A stretch of 64,000 nucleotides of DNA from Ancylobacter polymorphus. Lineage in GTDB: Bacteria; Pseudomonadota; Alphaproteobacteria; Rhizobiales; Xanthobacteraceae. Positions 32,956 through 40,637 of this stretch are shown here, one piece after another. Location: NCBI RefSeq assembly GCF_030813495.1, contig NZ_JAUSUI010000004.1, positions 310,001 to 374,000 on the forward strand, read 5' to 3'. Both the position numbers and the translations under genes were made by a program. Position 1 is the stretch's first letter, and every line of letters begins with the position of its first letter. The notes beneath the pieces are model-generated. The model had not been told where the DNA came from. It saw only the letters and a list, made by a program, of their open reading frames with translations, and made no database searches.

Positions 32956-33897
32956 TCAGCGCGGCATGCGGTTGATCACGCGCAGATCCGCGTTGACCGT
33001 CAGATCGGCGGCGGAGAGCCAGAACACCTCGCCCTCGCTTTCCTCGGTGTCGAGCCAGAGAAAGGGCAGATGCGGGTATTCGGCCTGCAAGATTTCCTTG
33101 CCGGTGCCGAATTCGCAGATGAGGCCGCCGCCGGGGCTGAGATGGGCCGGCGCGTCGGCCAGGATGCGGCGCACGATGTCGAGCCCGTCCGGTCCGCCGG
33201 CAAAGGCGAGGCTCGGCTCGTGGCGGTATTCCGCCGGCAGCGCGGCCATCGCCTCTTCATCGACATAGGGCGGGTTGGTGATGATGAGGTCATAGACCTC
33301 GCCCTTGAGCGGGCCGAACAGATCGCCTTCCAGCAGCCGAACCCGGTCTTCGAGCCCGTGCTCGGCGACGTTCTCCGCCGCCAGCGTCAGCGCTTCGGGA
33401 GAGAGGTCCACCGCGTCGATCTCGGCATTGGGGAAGGTCATGGCGGCGAGAATGGCGAGGCAGCCCGAACCGGTGCAGAGGTCGAGCACGCGGCCGACCG
33501 TCTCCGGTTGCGGCACCAGCGAATAATCGCCGCCGGTGAACAGTTCGCCCGCCATCAATTCGCCGATGAAGGAGCGCGGCACGATGGCGCGCTTGTCGGA
33601 GCGGAACGGCACGCCGCCAATATAGGTGCGGCCGAGCAGATAGGCGGCGGGCTGCCGGGTGGTGCAGCGCTGCTCGATGAGGTTGGCAAGGCGCAGGCGC
33701 TCCTCATGGGTCAGTCGGGCGTCGAGCCACGGCGCGAGGTCGTCCACCGGCAGGTTCAACCCTTCCAGCACCATGAAGGCGGCCTCGTCCAGCGGTTCGC
33801 TGGTGCCATGGCCGAAGGCGATGCCGGCCTTGGCAAAGCGGCTCACCGCATAGCGCACGAAATCCCTGACCGTCTTCAGATCGTCCGCCGCCGTCAT
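32956..33897 (-). CDS. prmB: 50S ribosomal protein L3 N5-glutamine methyltransferase
   Basis: A 313-residue HemK-family methyltransferase. The SAM-binding motif is VLDLCTGSGCLAILAA and the catalytic NPPY motif (IITNPPYVDEEAM) recognises the target glutamine. The long N-terminal helical domain and IPRSF(IV)GELM-type segment (AIVPRSFIGELMAGE) favour PrmB over PrmC. The ATG at 33897 has GGAGAGG five bases upstream; the frame continues further upstream only through a tandem repeat and is not protein-like there. Confidence 0.92.
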   Translation of the reverse strand: MTAADDLKTVRDFVRYAVSRFAKAGIAFGHGTSEPLDEAAFMVLEGLNLPVDDLAPWLDARLTHEERLRLANLIEQRCTTRQPAAYLLGRTYIGGVPFRSDKRAIVPRSFIGELMAGELFTGGDYSLVPQPETVGRVLDLCTGSGCLAILAAMTFPNAEIDAVDLSPEALTLAAENVAEHGLEDRVRLLEGDLFGPLKGEVYDLIITNPPYVDEEAMAALPAEYRHEPSLAFAGGPDGLDIVRRILADAPAHLSPGGGLICEFGTGKEILQAEYPHLPFLWLDTEESEGEVFWLSAADLTVNADLRVINRMPR

Positions 33898-33963
33898 CGT
33901 GCCTCTCCCCGTTGTCGCGCCAAGGGTCAGCACGGCAGGGCGCCGAATGCAAGCTGCGGGCTC

Positions 33964-34051
33964 GTCATCGCGGCGTGACAGCCGCGCGAAGCCGGGCTTG
34001 TCATCGCGGCGTGACAGCCGCGCGAAGCCGGGCTTGTCATCGCCCTGTGAC
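33964..34051. repeat. tandem 36-bp repeat, two full copies and a partial third
   Basis: Copies at 33964-33999 and 34000-34035 are identical; 34036-34051 begins a third copy that diverges. Each copy contains the inverted repeat CGCGGC-GTGACA-GCCGCG and could fold as a hairpin. It lies in the gap between the divergent prmB and the 94-residue gene. Confidence 0.9.
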
Positions 34052-34091
34052 GGGACGATAGGAAGGAGACACGCTCGCAAGGGGACATGGC

Positions 34092-34376
34092 ATGGCCGAG
34101 GCGCCGGACGACGAAATCACCTTGGTCATCGACCGCTCCGTCGCGGTCGTGCTATTCGAGTTCCTCTCGCGCACGGTCGACGATGCCGATGGCGAGGCGA
34201 TGGCCGAGTTCATCGAGGATGAAGCGGAGATTCCCGCGCTGTGGGCGCTGCTCGCCGGGCTGGAAAGCGTTCTCACCGAGCCGATGGCCGAGGACTACGA
34301 GCGCCGTGTGCTGAAAGCGCGCGAAGCGGTGATGAAGCGCTTCGGCGGCGCCTTCTCCGACAAGGGCGACGACTGA
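34092..34376 (+). CDS. small acidic protein of unknown function
   Basis: A 94-residue acidic, largely helical soluble protein beginning MAEAPDDEITLVIDRSVAVV and containing VLFEFLSRTVDDADGEAMAEF. There is no signal peptide or membrane helix. AAGGGGA lies seven bases before the ATG, supporting expression. I do not recognise a family. It stands alone between the tandem repeat and the convergent SGNH gene. Confidence 0.75.
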   Translation: MAEAPDDEITLVIDRSVAVVLFEFLSRTVDDADGEAMAEFIEDEAEIPALWALLAGLESVLTEPMAEDYERRVLKAREAVMKRFGGAFSDKGDD

Positions 34377-34406
34377 GCGCGAGCCCTCGCCGCCGAGCGC
34401 CAACGT

Positions 34407-35267
34407 TCAGGGCGCGGCGGCGGCCGGCACCGGCAGGGCGGCGGCCGCGGCCGGAAGGCCGGCGGACTTCGCCGCCGCGCCACCCGTATTGCCCATGTCC
34501 GCCGAGCGCTGCTGCGATTCCACATTGGCGACCACGGCCCGGCCGAGATCGCGGGCGAAGCAATTATAGCCCCAGTCGTTCATGTGGAACTTGTCCTTCC
34601 AGAGGAAGGAGTCGAAGCCCATCGCCGCCTTTTCGTGCCAGTCGCGCATCAGCGCGAAGCGGTGATAGACCGCCACGCCTTCCTCCGCCCCCACCTGGTC
34701 GATGAGGCGGACCATCGGCCCGCTATCGTCATCGGCGAGCACGCGCGGGGCATATTGCGGATCGACCAGCACCAGATCGGCACCGATCGCCTTCACCCGG
34801 GCAATGGCGTCGTGCAGCAGATCGTCGGCGGAGGCGAGGCCGCCCTCGCGGAACAGGGCGTTCACCCCGGACTGCCAGATCACCAGCGTCGGCTTCAGCG
34901 CGGCGACATCGCTGTCGAAGCGCGCCAGCATTTCCGGTGCGTCCTGCCCGTTAATGCCGCGGTTGAGCACGGTGATGTCGGCGGCGGGGAAGCGCTCGCG
35001 CAGCATGGCCTGCAGGCGGGCGGGATAGCTCGCCTCCTCGCTGCTGGCGCCGGCCCCGGCGGTGGAGGACGAGCCGATGGCGACGATCACCACCTTGTCG
35101 CCGGCCCTGAGCGCGGCGGCGGTGCGGGCGAGCGGCGCGTTGAGCTTGGCCAGCGTCTTGGGGGTGGGGCAACCGGCCGGGATCACCGTCTGCGCGAGGG
35201 CCGGTAATGCGGCGGGCACCAGAAAGGCGGCGGCAAGGGCGAAAGGGAGCAGGCGGCGCAGCAGCAT
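34407..35267 (-). CDS. periplasmic SGNH/GDSL hydrolase-like protein (first copy)
   Basis: A 286-residue exported protein (signal peptide to about residue 25). The SGNH blocks are visible: IVAIGSSSTAG with the nucleophile serine (block I, about 62-71), LNRGINGQD (block II glycine), IWQSGVNALF (block III asparagine) and WKDKFHMND (block V Asp-x-x-His). It is therefore probably an active esterase or O-acyl-transfer partner in the periplasm. The C terminus is an Ala/Pro-rich tail. Its ATG directly follows the stop of the second SGNH gene, so it is the last gene of the hdeD-opgC-SGNH-SGNH operon. Confidence 0.87.
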   Translation of the reverse strand: MLLRRLLPFALAAAFLVPAALPALAQTVIPAGCPTPKTLAKLNAPLARTAAALRAGDKVVIVAIGSSSTAGAGASSEEASYPARLQAMLRERFPAADITVLNRGINGQDAPEMLARFDSDVAALKPTLVIWQSGVNALFREGGLASADDLLHDAIARVKAIGADLVLVDPQYAPRVLADDDSGPMVRLIDQVGAEEGVAVYHRFALMRDWHEKAAMGFDSFLWKDKFHMNDWGYNCFARDLGRAVVANVESQQRSADMGNTGGAAAKSAGLPAAAAALPVPAAAAP

Positions 35268-36044
35268 TTAGCGGGAACCGAGTGTTCGCAGGTCGACGCC
35301 ATCGACGATCATGGTCACGAGAAGGCGGCCAATGCAGCTATGCACATCGTCGAACAGCGTAGGGGAGGGCCGGGCGGTGTCGAGATCGAAAACGCCATCG
35401 TCTTCCCAGAACCGCATGATGGCGTAGCGGTCGAAGAATGGCACCCCTTCGAGCCGCGCGGTCCAGCGCAGGGCGTTGGTATAGGCGCCGATATCGAAGG
35501 CGAGGGCGGTGCGCGGGCTGTATTGCGGGCTGACGAGAATGACATCGGCGCCGGCCGTATGGGCATAGCCGATGCCGGTGCCGACCGCGTCGGAGAAAAT
35601 GGAGGTCTCGGCGCTGAGAATGGCGTCGAACGTGCCGGTCTGCCAGATCATCAGCGCTGGCTTGGTTTCCGCCAGCATGGCCGGCAGATCGTCGAGCATC
35701 GCCGCGGCGGTGGCGCGCGGCTGGCTGCGGGTGGTCACCACCACGCCGCCATCGGGATAACGGGCGCGCAGCGTCTCCTCGATGTAGCTGGGGAAGCTGC
35801 GCCGCGCGACCGTCTTGCCGCTGTCGGTCGTGGAGGGGAGCTTGGCGGTGCTGGCGCTGTTCACCACCAGAATGGTGGTGGGTTCCTTCTTCTCCAGCGA
35901 GCGGGCGAGGCGCGGCAGGGCAAAGCCGGCGCGGGTGAGGGCGGAGGGCGCCGCGCACATCTTGCCGGTCTCGGCGGCGGCCACAGGGGCGCCGTCCCAG
36001 GCAAGGACGCTTGCGAAGACAACACCCAGAATCCAGCGTTTCAC
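35268..36044 (-). CDS. periplasmic SGNH-like protein with altered active site (second copy)
   Basis: A 258-residue exported paralogue of its downstream neighbour. The block I region reads ILVVNSASTAKLPS in place of GSSSTAG, and block III reads IWQTGTFDAI with no asparagine. The Asp-x-x-His pair survives as FDDVHSCIGR. A serine is still present in block I, but the oxyanion-hole residues are changed, so it may be inactive or have a different substrate. It lies 11 bases after the opgC-like gene and abuts the next SGNH gene. Confidence 0.82.
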   Translation of the reverse strand: MKRWILGVVFASVLAWDGAPVAAAETGKMCAAPSALTRAGFALPRLARSLEKKEPTTILVVNSASTAKLPSTTDSGKTVARRSFPSYIEETLRARYPDGGVVVTTRSQPRATAAAMLDDLPAMLAETKPALMIWQTGTFDAILSAETSIFSDAVGTGIGYAHTAGADVILVSPQYSPRTALAFDIGAYTNALRWTARLEGVPFFDRYAIMRFWEDDGVFDLDTARPSPTLFDDVHSCIGRLLVTMIVDGVDLRTLGSR

Positions 36045-36055
36045 GTCGAACCGCG

Positions 36056-37249
36056 CTAGCCAGCCTTCTTGCGCGCCATACGGTCACGCTCCGCGCGAGC
36101 ATACCACGACAGCAATGCCGAGAGACCTACCATTAAGGCGATGCCGGACACGCTCATGGTCAGCTGCATGAGCACTGTGCCGGAGACCTCGTTCAGCACG
36201 AAATGTGCGGCAAAAGAAAGGAAGACGCCGAAACAGAACACCTCAAGTGAGTGCTGGCCGCACATGATGAGCGGTTTCAGTAACTCCCAGCGCAGAAAGG
36301 CGGCGTGCACCGGTATCAGCCTGACGACGACAACCGCCAGCGCGAGAAAGTGCACGAAGCGCAGCACGGAAAGGTCGGTCTTGCTGATGGGGTAGATGAT
36401 GTCGCCGATGGCCGGCGGCACGAAACCTTCCATCGGCGGCCAGTACCAGCTGGTGACCACCGCCAGCGACAGCGCGAGATAGAGAACGGAAAGTGCCAGC
36501 ACGAGGCGCGAATGCACCAGCACGGACAGCCGGTCGCTGCCGCCCAGCCCGCACCAGCCGCCGAACACGAACATCAGCTGCCAGGCGAAGGGGTTGAAAA
36601 ACCACATCCGGTCGTCGGGATAGCCCGGCAGGTTGAAGCCGAGGAACTGCACGGCGAGCCAGAGCAGGAAGGAGGCGAAGAGCGTGGCGTCGGGCCAGCG
36701 CTTCAGCGCCCACAGGATCGGCGGAAAGGTGGCCAGCAGCACGATGTAGAGCGGCAGCACGTCCATATTGGCCGGCCGGAACTTGAGGAGCAGCGCCTGC
36801 ACCAGCGCCACGTCCGGCTCGGCCAGGAACTGCAGCGCGCCCATCTCCTCGGCATAGAGCGGGTTCTCGAAGCTGCCGACGACATAGGAGATTTCGGCGA
36901 GATAGATGACGAACAGGAAGATGAAGGCGACATAGAGCTGCCACGCCCGCCGCAGGATGCGGGCGGACGTCACCATCGCGCCGCTGGAATCGAGCTGGCG
37001 CCCATAGACCATGGCGGCGGTGTAGCCGGAGATGAAGACGAAGATCTCGGTGGCGTCGGAAAAGCCGAAATTGCGGTTGGTGATCCAGTTGCCGACATTG
37101 TTGGGCACATGGTTCAGGAAGATGAACCACAGCGCCAGCCCGCGGAACAGGTCGAGCCGCAGATCGCGCCCGGAGGCGGGTGGGGGCGGGGCCGGCCGCT
37201 CGGCCGGCTCCGCATGCGTGTTCGCCGTGGCGGCGACGGGCGCAGGCAC
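36056..37249 (-). CDS. opgC: OpgC family membrane acyltransferase
   Basis: A 397-residue protein with about ten membrane helices. The N-terminal signature RDLRLDLFRGLALWFIFLNH and the following GFSDATEIFVFISGYTA are typical of OpgC, which adds succinyl groups to osmoregulated periplasmic glucans. The two adjoining exported SGNH-type proteins suggest a transmembrane acyl-transfer system like other acyltransferase-SGNH pairs. The start is a GTG nine bases after the hdeD stop. The true acceptor (periplasmic glucan or another envelope polymer) is not shown by the sequence. Confidence 0.83.
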   Translation of the reverse strand: MPAPVAATANTHAEPAERPAPPPPASGRDLRLDLFRGLALWFIFLNHVPNNVGNWITNRNFGFSDATEIFVFISGYTAAMVYGRQLDSSGAMVTSARILRRAWQLYVAFIFLFVIYLAEISYVVGSFENPLYAEEMGALQFLAEPDVALVQALLLKFRPANMDVLPLYIVLLATFPPILWALKRWPDATLFASFLLWLAVQFLGFNLPGYPDDRMWFFNPFAWQLMFVFGGWCGLGGSDRLSVLVHSRLVLALSVLYLALSLAVVTSWYWPPMEGFVPPAIGDIIYPISKTDLSVLRFVHFLALAVVVVRLIPVHAAFLRWELLKPLIMCGQHSLEVFCFGVFLSFAAHFVLNEVSGTVLMQLTMSVSGIALMVGLSALLSWYARAERDRMARKKAG

Positions 37250-37258
37250 CGTTCCGGG

Positions 37259-37837
37259 CTATTTCTTCAGGCCGAAGCCGAGGAACAGCACGGCGATGCC
37301 GTTGAACACCAGGTCGATGCCGAGCAGCAGGCCGAGCACCCACAGCCCGCTCACCGGCCAGCCGGCGATGATCTCGATGCCGAGCAGAATGGCGATGACG
37401 GCGGAAAAGGCGATCCAGCCCCAGCCCTCGGCCGGGCGCAGCCGGAAGGCGGCGACCAGACGGAACACGCCGCCGACGATCAGCGATACGCCGAGAAACA
37501 GGGTGAGGAATTCCGCCGCGACCATCGGCACGAAGATGCAGACGAGTCCGGCGGCGAGAAACAGCAGGCCGTCGAGCAGCCAGAAAGCGAAGGCGCCCCA
37601 GGTCTTCACCTGGAAGGCGTGAATGACCTGGGCGCCGCCGGAAATGGCCATCATCACGCCGATATACAGCACCGAGACCACGGTGCTGAGCACGAGATTG
37701 CCGAGCGCGATGGCGCCGGCCATGACCATCAACAGGCCGAGCGCGACGAACCAGCCCCATTTGGCGCGCAGTTCGGAAAGGTGCCCGGCGACCATGCCGC
37801 CCGGCGTCGGCGAGAGGGAACCCGATTGCGAAGACAT
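37259..37837 (-). CDS. HdeD family acid-resistance membrane protein
   Basis: A 192-residue protein with six membrane helices and the family pattern WGWFVALGLLMVMAGAIALGN at the start of the membrane part. In E. coli HdeD protects dense cultures against acid. The start at 37837 has GAGGA eight bases upstream; an in-frame ATG lies five codons earlier. It is the first gene of a tight four-gene operon (gaps of 9, 11 and 0 bases) and has a perfect EcfG-type promoter upstream. Confidence 0.88.
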   Translation of the reverse strand: MSSQSGSLSPTPGGMVAGHLSELRAKWGWFVALGLLMVMAGAIALGNLVLSTVVSVLYIGVMMAISGGAQVIHAFQVKTWGAFAFWLLDGLLFLAAGLVCIFVPMVAAEFLTLFLGVSLIVGGVFRLVAAFRLRPAEGWGWIAFSAVIAILLGIEIIAGWPVSGLWVLGLLLGIDLVFNGIAVLFLGFGLKK

Positions 37838-37879
37838 GTGGTCGATCCTCATTCTTGCCCGCCACGCCGGCAGCGCGGT

Positions 37880-37905
37880 AACGCGATCCCGCCTCCCGGA
37901 GTTCC
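37880..37905 (-). promoter_or_regulatory. EcfG-type promoter of the hdeD operon
   Basis: On the minus strand GGAAC (37901-37905) and CGTT (37880-37883) are 17 bases apart, within the 16-17 range for the general-stress sigma factor. The predicted start near 37873 leaves a leader of about 36 bases. Confidence 0.83.
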
Positions 37906-37973
37906 AGCGACTCGTGTTGAACGAGCGCCCTAACGTATAGGCTGGCGCCGCCCTGTCGTCATGGAAGAACCGG

Positions 37974-38597
37974 ATGCCCTCCCGATCCCCCGCGCCGCCG
38001 GCGCCTGACCTGTTCGGCGCGCCGGTGGCGCGGTCCGGCCGCCGCCTCACCGCGCACCTCGCCCGAACCTTGATTGCCGATGGGCCGGGCTTCGCCACCC
38101 GTGCGGTGGCGGAACTCGCGGTCACGCTTGAAGGCATTGCGGGCGATCGCCATGCCGGCTTTGCCCGCCGGGCGGATTCGCGCGTGCCCTGGTATCCGCG
38201 CGGGGCGCCGATCCGCAACAGCCGGCAGCTGTCTCTGGTGGCGCCCGACGAACTCGCCGAGATCGCCCGCCGGCTCGGCGTGCCGGCGGTGGAGCCGGAC
38301 TGGATCGGTGCCAATCTGGTGATCGAGGCCGTGCCGGATCTCACCGGTCTGCCGCCGGGCACGCGGCTGCATTTCACCGGCGGCGCGGCGCTGGTGGTGG
38401 AGGGGGCGAACGCGCCCTGCCGCCATGCCGGGGCGGCGATCGCGGCGGCGACCGGGAACAGCGCGGCGGAGCTGGACTTCGCCAAGGTGGCGAAGGGTCT
38501 GCGCGGGCTGGTCGCCTGGGTTGAGCGCGCCGGTACGCTCACGGCCGGCACCGAGGTCAGCCTGCGTGTTCCGCCCCAGCGCCTCTGGGGCGGCTGA
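37974..38597 (+). CDS. MOSC domain protein
   Basis: A 207-residue protein with a MOSC domain. The conserved cysteine that can carry a sulfur for molybdenum-cofactor chemistry is present in VEGANAPCRHAG (near residue 145), and the region WIGANLVIEAVPDLTGLPPGTRL is typical. MOSC proteins act as cofactor sulfurases or detoxifying reductases, and which applies here is unknown. The gene is divergent from the hdeD operon. Confidence 0.85.
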   Translation: MPSRSPAPPAPDLFGAPVARSGRRLTAHLARTLIADGPGFATRAVAELAVTLEGIAGDRHAGFARRADSRVPWYPRGAPIRNSRQLSLVAPDELAEIARRLGVPAVEPDWIGANLVIEAVPDLTGLPPGTRLHFTGGAALVVEGANAPCRHAGAAIAAATGNSAAELDFAKVAKGLRGLVAWVERAGTLTAGTEVSLRVPPQRLWGG

Positions 38598-38600
38598 ATG

Positions 38601-38634
38601 AAAACGGCCGGATCGCGGGGGCGATCCGGCCGTT
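38601..38634. terminator. bidirectional intrinsic terminator
   Basis: A perfect 14-bp stem (AACGGCCGGATCGC and its complement, GGGG loop) lies between the convergent MOSC and L,D-transpeptidase genes. A four-T tract follows on the minus strand, so it best serves the transpeptidase gene. Confidence 0.85.
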
Positions 38635-38664
38635 GGAGACTCATCGGTCCTGCGCGGCGTCCGC

Positions 38665-39837
38665 TCAGCGGACGGCGAAGCCGGTCTCGGCGACGGGTGC
38701 GGCGGCGGTGGGCGGCACGCCGCCGGCATTGGCGGTGGCGGGCGGGTTGCCCGGCAGCACCACCACCTTGGTGCCGACCTTCACCTTGTCATACAGCGCT
38801 TCCACATCCTCGTTCAGCATGCGGATGCAGCCCGACGACATGAACTGGCCGATGGTGGAGGGCTGGTTGGTGCCGTGGATGCGGTAGATCGTGCCGCCGA
38901 GATACATGGTGCGGGCGCCGAGCGGGTTGCCCGGGCCGCCGGCCATGAAGCGCGGCAGATAAGGCTGGCGCTCGATCATTTCCGCCGGCGGGCGCCAATC
39001 GGCCCATTCCGCCTTGCGGCTGATCTTCTCCGTGCCGGCCCAGGTGAAGCCTTCGCGGCCGACGCCGATGCCGTAGCGCTCGGCCTTGCCGCCGGGCAGC
39101 ACGTAATAGAGATAGGTGTTCGGGGTGTCGATGACGATGGTGCCCGGGGGTTCCTTGGTCACATAGTCCACCACCTGCCGCTTCAGATTGGCCGGCAGTT
39201 CCTTGGGCGGGCCTTCCTCCGGCTGGTCCTCGGGCGGCAGCATGGCAACGCTGGAGCCGTTGGCGCCAGCGGTGTTGGCGCCATTGCTCACCGGCGCGGG
39301 CGGCTGACCATAGGCCGGCGGCTGGCCGTAATTGGGCTGGCTGTAGGCCGGCTGCGGCGCCGCGGCCTGGTTGCCATAGGGCGAGGCCATGCCGGCGGGC
39401 GGCTGGCCGGAATAGGCGCCGGCGGGGTAGCCGGACGGCTGGCGCGACGGGTCCGCATAGGGGGCATTGGCCACCGGCGGCACACCGGGGGCCTGCGGCT
39501 GGCCGGGAACGCCGGGCGCCGCCGGGGCATAGGGGTCGCGCACGCCGGGGGGAGGCGCGCCATAGGCGGCCTGCGGCTGGCCATAGGCGCCGGGCTGGCC
39601 ATAGGCCCCAGAAGGCGCCGCCGCCGTACCGGGGGCCTGTGTGCCATAGGGATCATAGGCGGCCGGCACTTCGACATTCTCTATCGCGCGGCTGCCCGCC
39701 GCGTCATAGGCCGATCCACCCTGCGCGGCCGGGTCCTGACCCTCGACGGGGTAGTACTGGGCTGCGGCGGTGCCGACCGATGCCAGTACCGAGAAGGCGA
39801 CAGCGGGAACGAAACCGAGGCGAACGACCATCATCAA
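38665..39837 (-). CDS. L,D-transpeptidase (YkuD) with low-complexity N-terminal region
   Basis: A 390-residue exported protein. A signal peptide ends near residue 26 (TAAAQ). Residues 30-190 are Pro/Gly/Ala/Tyr/Gln-rich, with YGQP-type short repeats. The catalytic domain (about 225-365) has the YkuD motif HGTNQPSTIGQFMSSGCIRM with the nucleophile cysteine. Such enzymes make 3-3 peptidoglycan cross-links or attach outer-membrane proteins to peptidoglycan; relatives in Hyphomicrobiales do the latter. The low-complexity part may span the periplasm. Confidence 0.92.
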   Translation of the reverse strand: MMMVVRLGFVPAVAFSVLASVGTAAAQYYPVEGQDPAAQGGSAYDAAGSRAIENVEVPAAYDPYGTQAPGTAAAPSGAYGQPGAYGQPQAAYGAPPPGVRDPYAPAAPGVPGQPQAPGVPPVANAPYADPSRQPSGYPAGAYSGQPPAGMASPYGNQAAAPQPAYSQPNYGQPPAYGQPPAPVSNGANTAGANGSSVAMLPPEDQPEEGPPKELPANLKRQVVDYVTKEPPGTIVIDTPNTYLYYVLPGGKAERYGIGVGREGFTWAGTEKISRKAEWADWRPPAEMIERQPYLPRFMAGGPGNPLGARTMYLGGTIYRIHGTNQPSTIGQFMSSGCIRMLNEDVEALYDKVKVGTKVVVLPGNPPATANAGGVPPTAAAPVAETGFAVR

Positions 39838-39959
39838 GCCTTAATCGAATCTGTCGGCGCGGAACTGCGCCAAAATGTTCTGCCGAGGGACATGACGCAG
39901 GATCAAGGCAGGTTCAAGACCATAAGTCCTCACGAAAACGCGGGTTCCGGCCTGCCATG

Positions 39960-39994
39960 CGTGTGGCGCGGGGCTGATGCAGCGGCGCCACACG
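39960..39994 (-). terminator. hairpin after trmO
   Basis: A 10-bp perfect stem (CGTGTGGCGC / GCGCCACACG, 15-base loop) begins at the base after the trmO stop codon. There is no T tract, so terminator function is uncertain. Confidence 0.4.
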
Positions 39995-40564
39995 TCACCC
40001 AGCGGCAGGGCCGGCGGTGTCCGCGCGCTCGCGGCGCCAGCCGACGGTCGCGTCCGGGTGGCAGTCGGTGGAGGCGAAATAGGGCTTGATGTCGATGAGC
40101 GGCGTGCCGTCGAGACAGTCGGGGCCGATCACGGTCAGCGTGCCGCCGTCGATGCCGAGCAGCCGCACCGCGCTCAGGGCGATGGGGTTGGGCCGCGCCG
40201 GGCTGCGCAGGGCGAAGGTGCCATGTGCGGTGCCGGAGCGCCGCGGCACCTGCACCACCAGGTTGCGCGGCGCCTGATCCATGAAATAGAGCAGCCAGAG
40301 ATGGGTCGTTCCCTCAAGTCCCTGCAGCGCGGGCCGGAAGGGCGGGTCGATCTCCACCGTGCACACATCCTGCCGCGCCAGGGCCTCGCCGGCATTTTTC
40401 GGGCAGTCGGCGCGCTGCGTCCACGGGGTGCGGATGCGGCCGATGAAATAGAGCCCGGCGTCCGGCTGCGCCGGCAGGTCCACCGTCACCTCGCCGGGGC
40501 GCACGCCGAAATCGCCGGCTGCGCCTGTCATCCCGTGTGCGGTGTCGTCGTTCTCAACGCTCAT
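39995..40564 (-). CDS. trmO: tRNA (N6-threonylcarbamoyladenosine37-N6)-methyltransferase TrmO
   Basis: A 189-residue TsaA/TrmO-family beta-barrel methyltransferase. Motifs include IGRIRTPWTQRADCPKNAG, HLWLLYFMD and RSPARPNPIALSAVRLLGI, which together form the SAM and tRNA site. It methylates t6A37 in ACY-decoding tRNAs. The ATG at 40564 is taken because the upstream frame is antisense to the divergent regulator. The 73-base gap to that regulator holds its putative operator, which could also affect trmO. Confidence 0.88.
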   Translation of the reverse strand: MSVENDDTAHGMTGAAGDFGVRPGEVTVDLPAQPDAGLYFIGRIRTPWTQRADCPKNAGEALARQDVCTVEIDPPFRPALQGLEGTTHLWLLYFMDQAPRNLVVQVPRRSGTAHGTFALRSPARPNPIALSAVRLLGIDGGTLTVIGPDCLDGTPLIDIKPYFASTDCHPDATVGWRRERADTAGPAAG

Positions 40565-40602
40565 GATGCGTCGCGGCCCCTTGCGTCGGGTCGGAATAAG
40601 AC

Positions 40603-40624
40603 ATAAACATATCTTTATATCTTT
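40603..40624 (+). promoter_or_regulatory. AT-rich operator candidate for the ArsR-type regulator
   Basis: ATAAACATATCTTTAT (40603-40618) is a 16-base near-palindrome (14 of 16 positions). It overlaps a tandem direct repeat of ATATCTTT (40609-40616 and 40617-40624). It lies just upstream of the ribosome-binding site in very GC-rich surroundings, as expected for an autoregulatory ArsR-family site. Confidence 0.6.
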
Positions 40625-40637
40625 CTTGGAGGTTTCT

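Noticed and set aside
33964..34051. CRISPR-like array
   Set aside because: The 36-bp units are directly adjacent with no spacers, and there are no cas genes.
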